Assembly (NCBI GenBank): GCA_030867875.1
Contig: JAOWCC010000744.1
Location: 1,302,001 to 1,366,000, forward strand
DNA from: Actinernus sp. WN-2022
Taxonomy: Eukaryota; Cnidaria; Anthozoa; Actiniaria; Actinernidae
DNA length: 64,000 nt
Direction of reading: 5' to 3'
Under the pieces are notes generated by a model. The model was given only the letters and a program-made list of their open reading frames with translations, was not told where the DNA came from and did not search any database. Position 1 is the first letter of the stretch. Each line of letters begins with the position of its first letter. Of this stretch, positions 61,785-64,000 are shown piece by piece. Position numbers and translations under genes: made by a program.

Positions 61785-64000
61785 CTATCCCATAATTTCC
61801 TTGTTTGAGATTTGGAATTTTTCGAGATTTTCTACCTTATCACCTTTTTCCAGTTGATCAACTAAAAGTGACATTTTGGGGTGTTTCCAATGCCCACGTG
61901 CGGCTAAAACGCAGTCAACAGTTGTTCTATAGACAAAGACGGTTCTTTTGCAGCAAACCGCATTAAAATCCATCAAGATGTCGAGCAACAGCGGCCAGTT
62001 GAAACTGAAACGGTGCACATATTCTTGTGTGGAATTCTCGATTTCCTCAGTTTAAAGCGCTGATAACTGATAGTCTAGGTTTCAATGGTTGTAAAATGAC
62101 ACTTGCTTCCATGTATAGCCTTTCTATCCCATAATTTCCTTGTTTGAGATTTGGAATTTTTCGAGATTTTCTACCTTATCACCTTTTTCCAGTTGATCAA
62201 CTAAAAGTGACATTTTGGGGTGTTTCCAATGCCCAGGTGCGGCTAAAACGCAGTCAACAGTTGTTCTATAGACAAAGACGGTTCTTTTGCAGCAAACCGC
62301 ATTAAAATCCATCAAGATGTCGAGCAACAGCGGCCAGTTGAAACTGAAACGGTGCACATATTGAGGCATGTCAACACAAAAGGCGCCTTAGCAAGGTACA
62401 CTCTTTTTGTGTTAACATGCCTCATCTTGTGTGGAATTCTCGATTTCCTCAGTTTAAAGCGCTGATAACTGATAGTCTAGGTTTCAATGGTTGTAAAATG
62501 ACACTTGCTTCCATGTATAGCCTTTCTATCCCATAATTTCCTTGTTTGAGATTTGGAATTTTTCGAGATTTTCTACCTTATCACCTTTTTCCAGTTGATC
62601 AACTAAAAGTGACATTTTGGGGTGTTTCCAATGCCCAGGTGCGGCTAAAACGCAGTCAACAGTTGTTCTATAGACAAAGACGGTTCTTTTGCTGCAAACC
62701 GCATTAAAATCCATCAAGATGTCGAGCAACAGCGGCCAGTTGAAACTGAAACGGTGCACATTTTGACGCATGTCAACACAAAAGGCGCCTTAGCAAGGTA
62801 CACTCTTTTTGTGTTAACATGCCTCATCTTGTGTGGAATTCTCGATTTCCTCAGTTTAAAGCGCTGATAACTGATAGTCTAGGTTTCAATGGTTGTAAAA
62901 TGACACTTGCTTCCATGTATAGCCTTTCTATCCCATAATTTCCTTGTTTGAGATTTGGAATTTTTCGAGATTTTCTACCTTATCACCTTTTTCCAGTTGA
63001 TCAACTAAAAGTGACATTTTGGGGTGTTTCCAATGCCCACGTGCGGCTAAAACGCAGTCAACAGTTGTTCTATAGACAAAGACGGTTCTTTTGCAGCAAA
63101 CCGCATTAAAATCCATCAAGATGTCGAGCAACAGCGGCCAGTTGAAACTGAAACGGTGCACATATTGAGGCATGTCAACACAAAAGGCGCCTTAGCAAGG
63201 TACACTCTTTTTGTGTTAACATGCCTCATCTTGTGTGGAATTCTCGATTTCCTCAGTTTAAAGCGCTGATAACTGATAGTCTAGGTTTCAATGGTTGTAA
63301 AATGACACTTGCTTCCATGTATAGCCTTTCTATCCCATAATTTCCTTGTTTGAGATTTGGAATTTTTCGAGATTTTCTACCTTATCACCTTTTTCCAGTT
63401 GATCAACTAAAAGTGACATTTTGGGGTGTTTCCAATGCCCAGGTGCGGCTAAAACGCAGTCAACAGTTGTTCTATAGACAAAGACGGTTCTTTTGCAGCA
63501 AACCGCATTAAAATCCATCAAGATGTCGAGCAACAGCGGCCAGTTGAAACTGAAACGGTGCACATATTGAGGCATGTCAACACAAAAGGCGCCTTAGCAA
63601 GGTACACTCTTTTTGTGTTAACATGCCTCATCTTGTGTGGAATTCTCGATTTCCTCAGTTTAAAGCGCTGATAACTGATAGTCTAGGTTTCAATGGTTGT
63701 AAAATGACACTTGCTTCCATGTATAGCCTTTCTATCCCATAATTTCCTTGTTTGAGATTTGGAATTTTTCGAGATTTTCTACCTTATCACCTTTTTCCAG
63801 TTGATCAACTAAAAGTGACATTTTGGGGTGTTTCCAATGCCCAGGTGCGGCTAAAACGCAGTCAACAGTTGTTCTATAGACAAAGACGGTTCTTTTGCTG
63901 CAAACCGCATTAAAATCCATCAAGATGTCGAGCAACAGCGGCCAGTTGAAACTGAAACGGTGCACATTTTGACGCATGTCAACACAAAAGGCGCCTTAGC
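61785..64000. repeat. Right end of window, 6 units, last one truncated
   Basis: The order is S2, L2, L4, L1, L2, L4. The S4-S2-L2-L4-L1 string spanning 61448-63329 also occurs in the 13-unit blocks. The sequence stops inside the cassette that follows the unit beginning at 63732, so the array continues to the right. Confidence 0.9.

Larger units (their letters stand above)
16125..62123. repeat. Positions of the 29 cassette-less units
   Basis: S1 units (339 bp) start at 16125, 21690, 23235, 25921, 27466, 35252, 35993, 39950, 40691, 43442, 44987, 46130, 47675, 48818, 49961, 51506, 56074 and 57619. S2 units (339 bp) start at 29348, 53388, 59501 and 61785. S3 (339 bp) starts at 32501. S4 units (337 bp) start at 24780, 29011, 53051, 55335, 59164 and 61448. 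In S1-S3 the junction reads CACATAT then TCTTG. In S4 it reads CACAT then TCTTG, two bases shorter. Every S2 directly follows an S4. Confidence 0.95.
4705..64000. repeat. 402/339/337-bp satellite array, 152 units, continuing past the window
   Basis: Head-to-tail units fill the rest of the window without interruption or inversion. Unit starts, taken at the low end of the minus-strand open frame, run from 4869 to 63732. They are spaced 402 bp (122 intervals), 339 bp (23) or 337 bp (6), summing to 58,863 bp. At the amino-acid level units differ only at five nucleotide positions of the open frame (unit 1: 4898, 4981, 5036, 5105, 5110) and in presence of the 63-bp cassette. By eye, one spacer T-to-C change (32428, 34375, 39073) is also seen. 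This near-identity implies recent amplification and homogenisation. Such arrays usually form centromeric or other heterochromatin, but nothing here proves location. No right flank is visible. Confidence 0.97.

Noticed and set aside
4705..64000. CRISPR array or other prokaryotic repeat-spacer system
   Set aside because: The period is 339-402 bp, the sequence between palindromes is itself repeated rather than unique, there are no cas-like genes, and the flanks are eukaryotic repeats.
4705..64000. Tandem family of 152 real protein-coding genes
   Set aside because: The short frame has no recognised domain or gene signals, its start codon lies in a cassette that is missing from 29 units, and near-identity of units explains why it stays open everywhere.
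4705..64000. Ribosomal RNA, 5S, tRNA or snRNA gene cluster
   Set aside because: No stretch of the unit resembles these RNAs. A weak A-box-like TAGTCTAGG has no matching B-box or terminator at a sensible distance.

Overview
This is eukaryotic, gene-poor, repeat-dominated DNA, most likely from a marine invertebrate. It has no operons, no bacterial gene density and no intact gene I can recognise. It holds a decayed LINE tail, an inverted-repeat DNA element, minisatellites and a very large satellite array. The LINE remnant, with a YNTR-type reverse transcriptase C-terminus and a hairpin-bearing 3' UTR, recalls non-LTR elements of cnidarians such as corals and anemones. That assignment is inference from memory and is not proven here.

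Layout of the first 4.7 kb. Positions 1-470 are the 3' end of a non-LTR retrotransposon: the last 82 codons of its reverse transcriptase ORF, broken by one stop, then a 3' UTR with a strong hairpin and an A/T-rich tail. Positions 471-1762 are non-coding apart from a foldback of about 84 nt (605-688). Positions 1763-1884 are a minisatellite built on a 9-bp motif. Positions 1885-2946 hold small hairpins and one weak first-exon candidate. Positions 2947-4310 are a 1.36-kb non-autonomous inverted-repeat element whose ends are made of diverged tandem copies of a 17-26 bp unit. Positions 4311-4704 contain a possible terminal exon, a short hairpin and a (TA)n tract.

From 4705 to the window end (64000), 59.3 kb, everything is one head-to-tail satellite that runs off the right edge. 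I count 152 units: 123 of 402 bp, 23 of 339 bp and 6 of 337 bp. These lengths add up exactly to the 58,863 bp between the first and last unit starts. The short units differ by precise absence of a 63-bp palindromic cassette (65 bp in the 337-bp form). At the protein level the units differ at only five nucleotide sites, all inside a minus-strand 81-codon open frame, plus one spacer site noticed by eye. Ten haplotypes result. Labels used below, giving residues 2-4 / 27 / 45 / 73 of the frame: L1 = PQY,C,R,Q; L2 = PQY,C,P,Q; L3 = RQN,S,P,K; L4 = RQN,S,P,Q; L5 = RQN,S,R,Q; L6 = RQN,C,R,Q. Cassette-less units, where the frame starts at M-H-R-F, are S1 = C,P,Q; S2 = C,R,Q; S3 = S,R,Q (all 339 bp); S4 = C,R,K (337 bp). 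Counts are L1 43, L2 38, L3 10, L4 27, L5 4, L6 1, S1 18, S2 4, S3 1, S4 6.

The haplotypes are ordered into nested higher-order repeats. A 10-unit, 4,020-bp repeat occurs three times in the left third. A 13-unit, 4,972-bp block occurs three times, and two of those lie in a duplicated 15-unit, 5,711-bp block in the right third. The left edge of the array falls at the first base of the cassette. Mosaic haplotypes show exchange between units, and the cassette appears to change state independently of the unit body. The array with its removable hairpin is the best candidate here for something undescribed. Block boundaries below are given at the low-coordinate (stop-codon) end of the minus-strand open frame in each unit.
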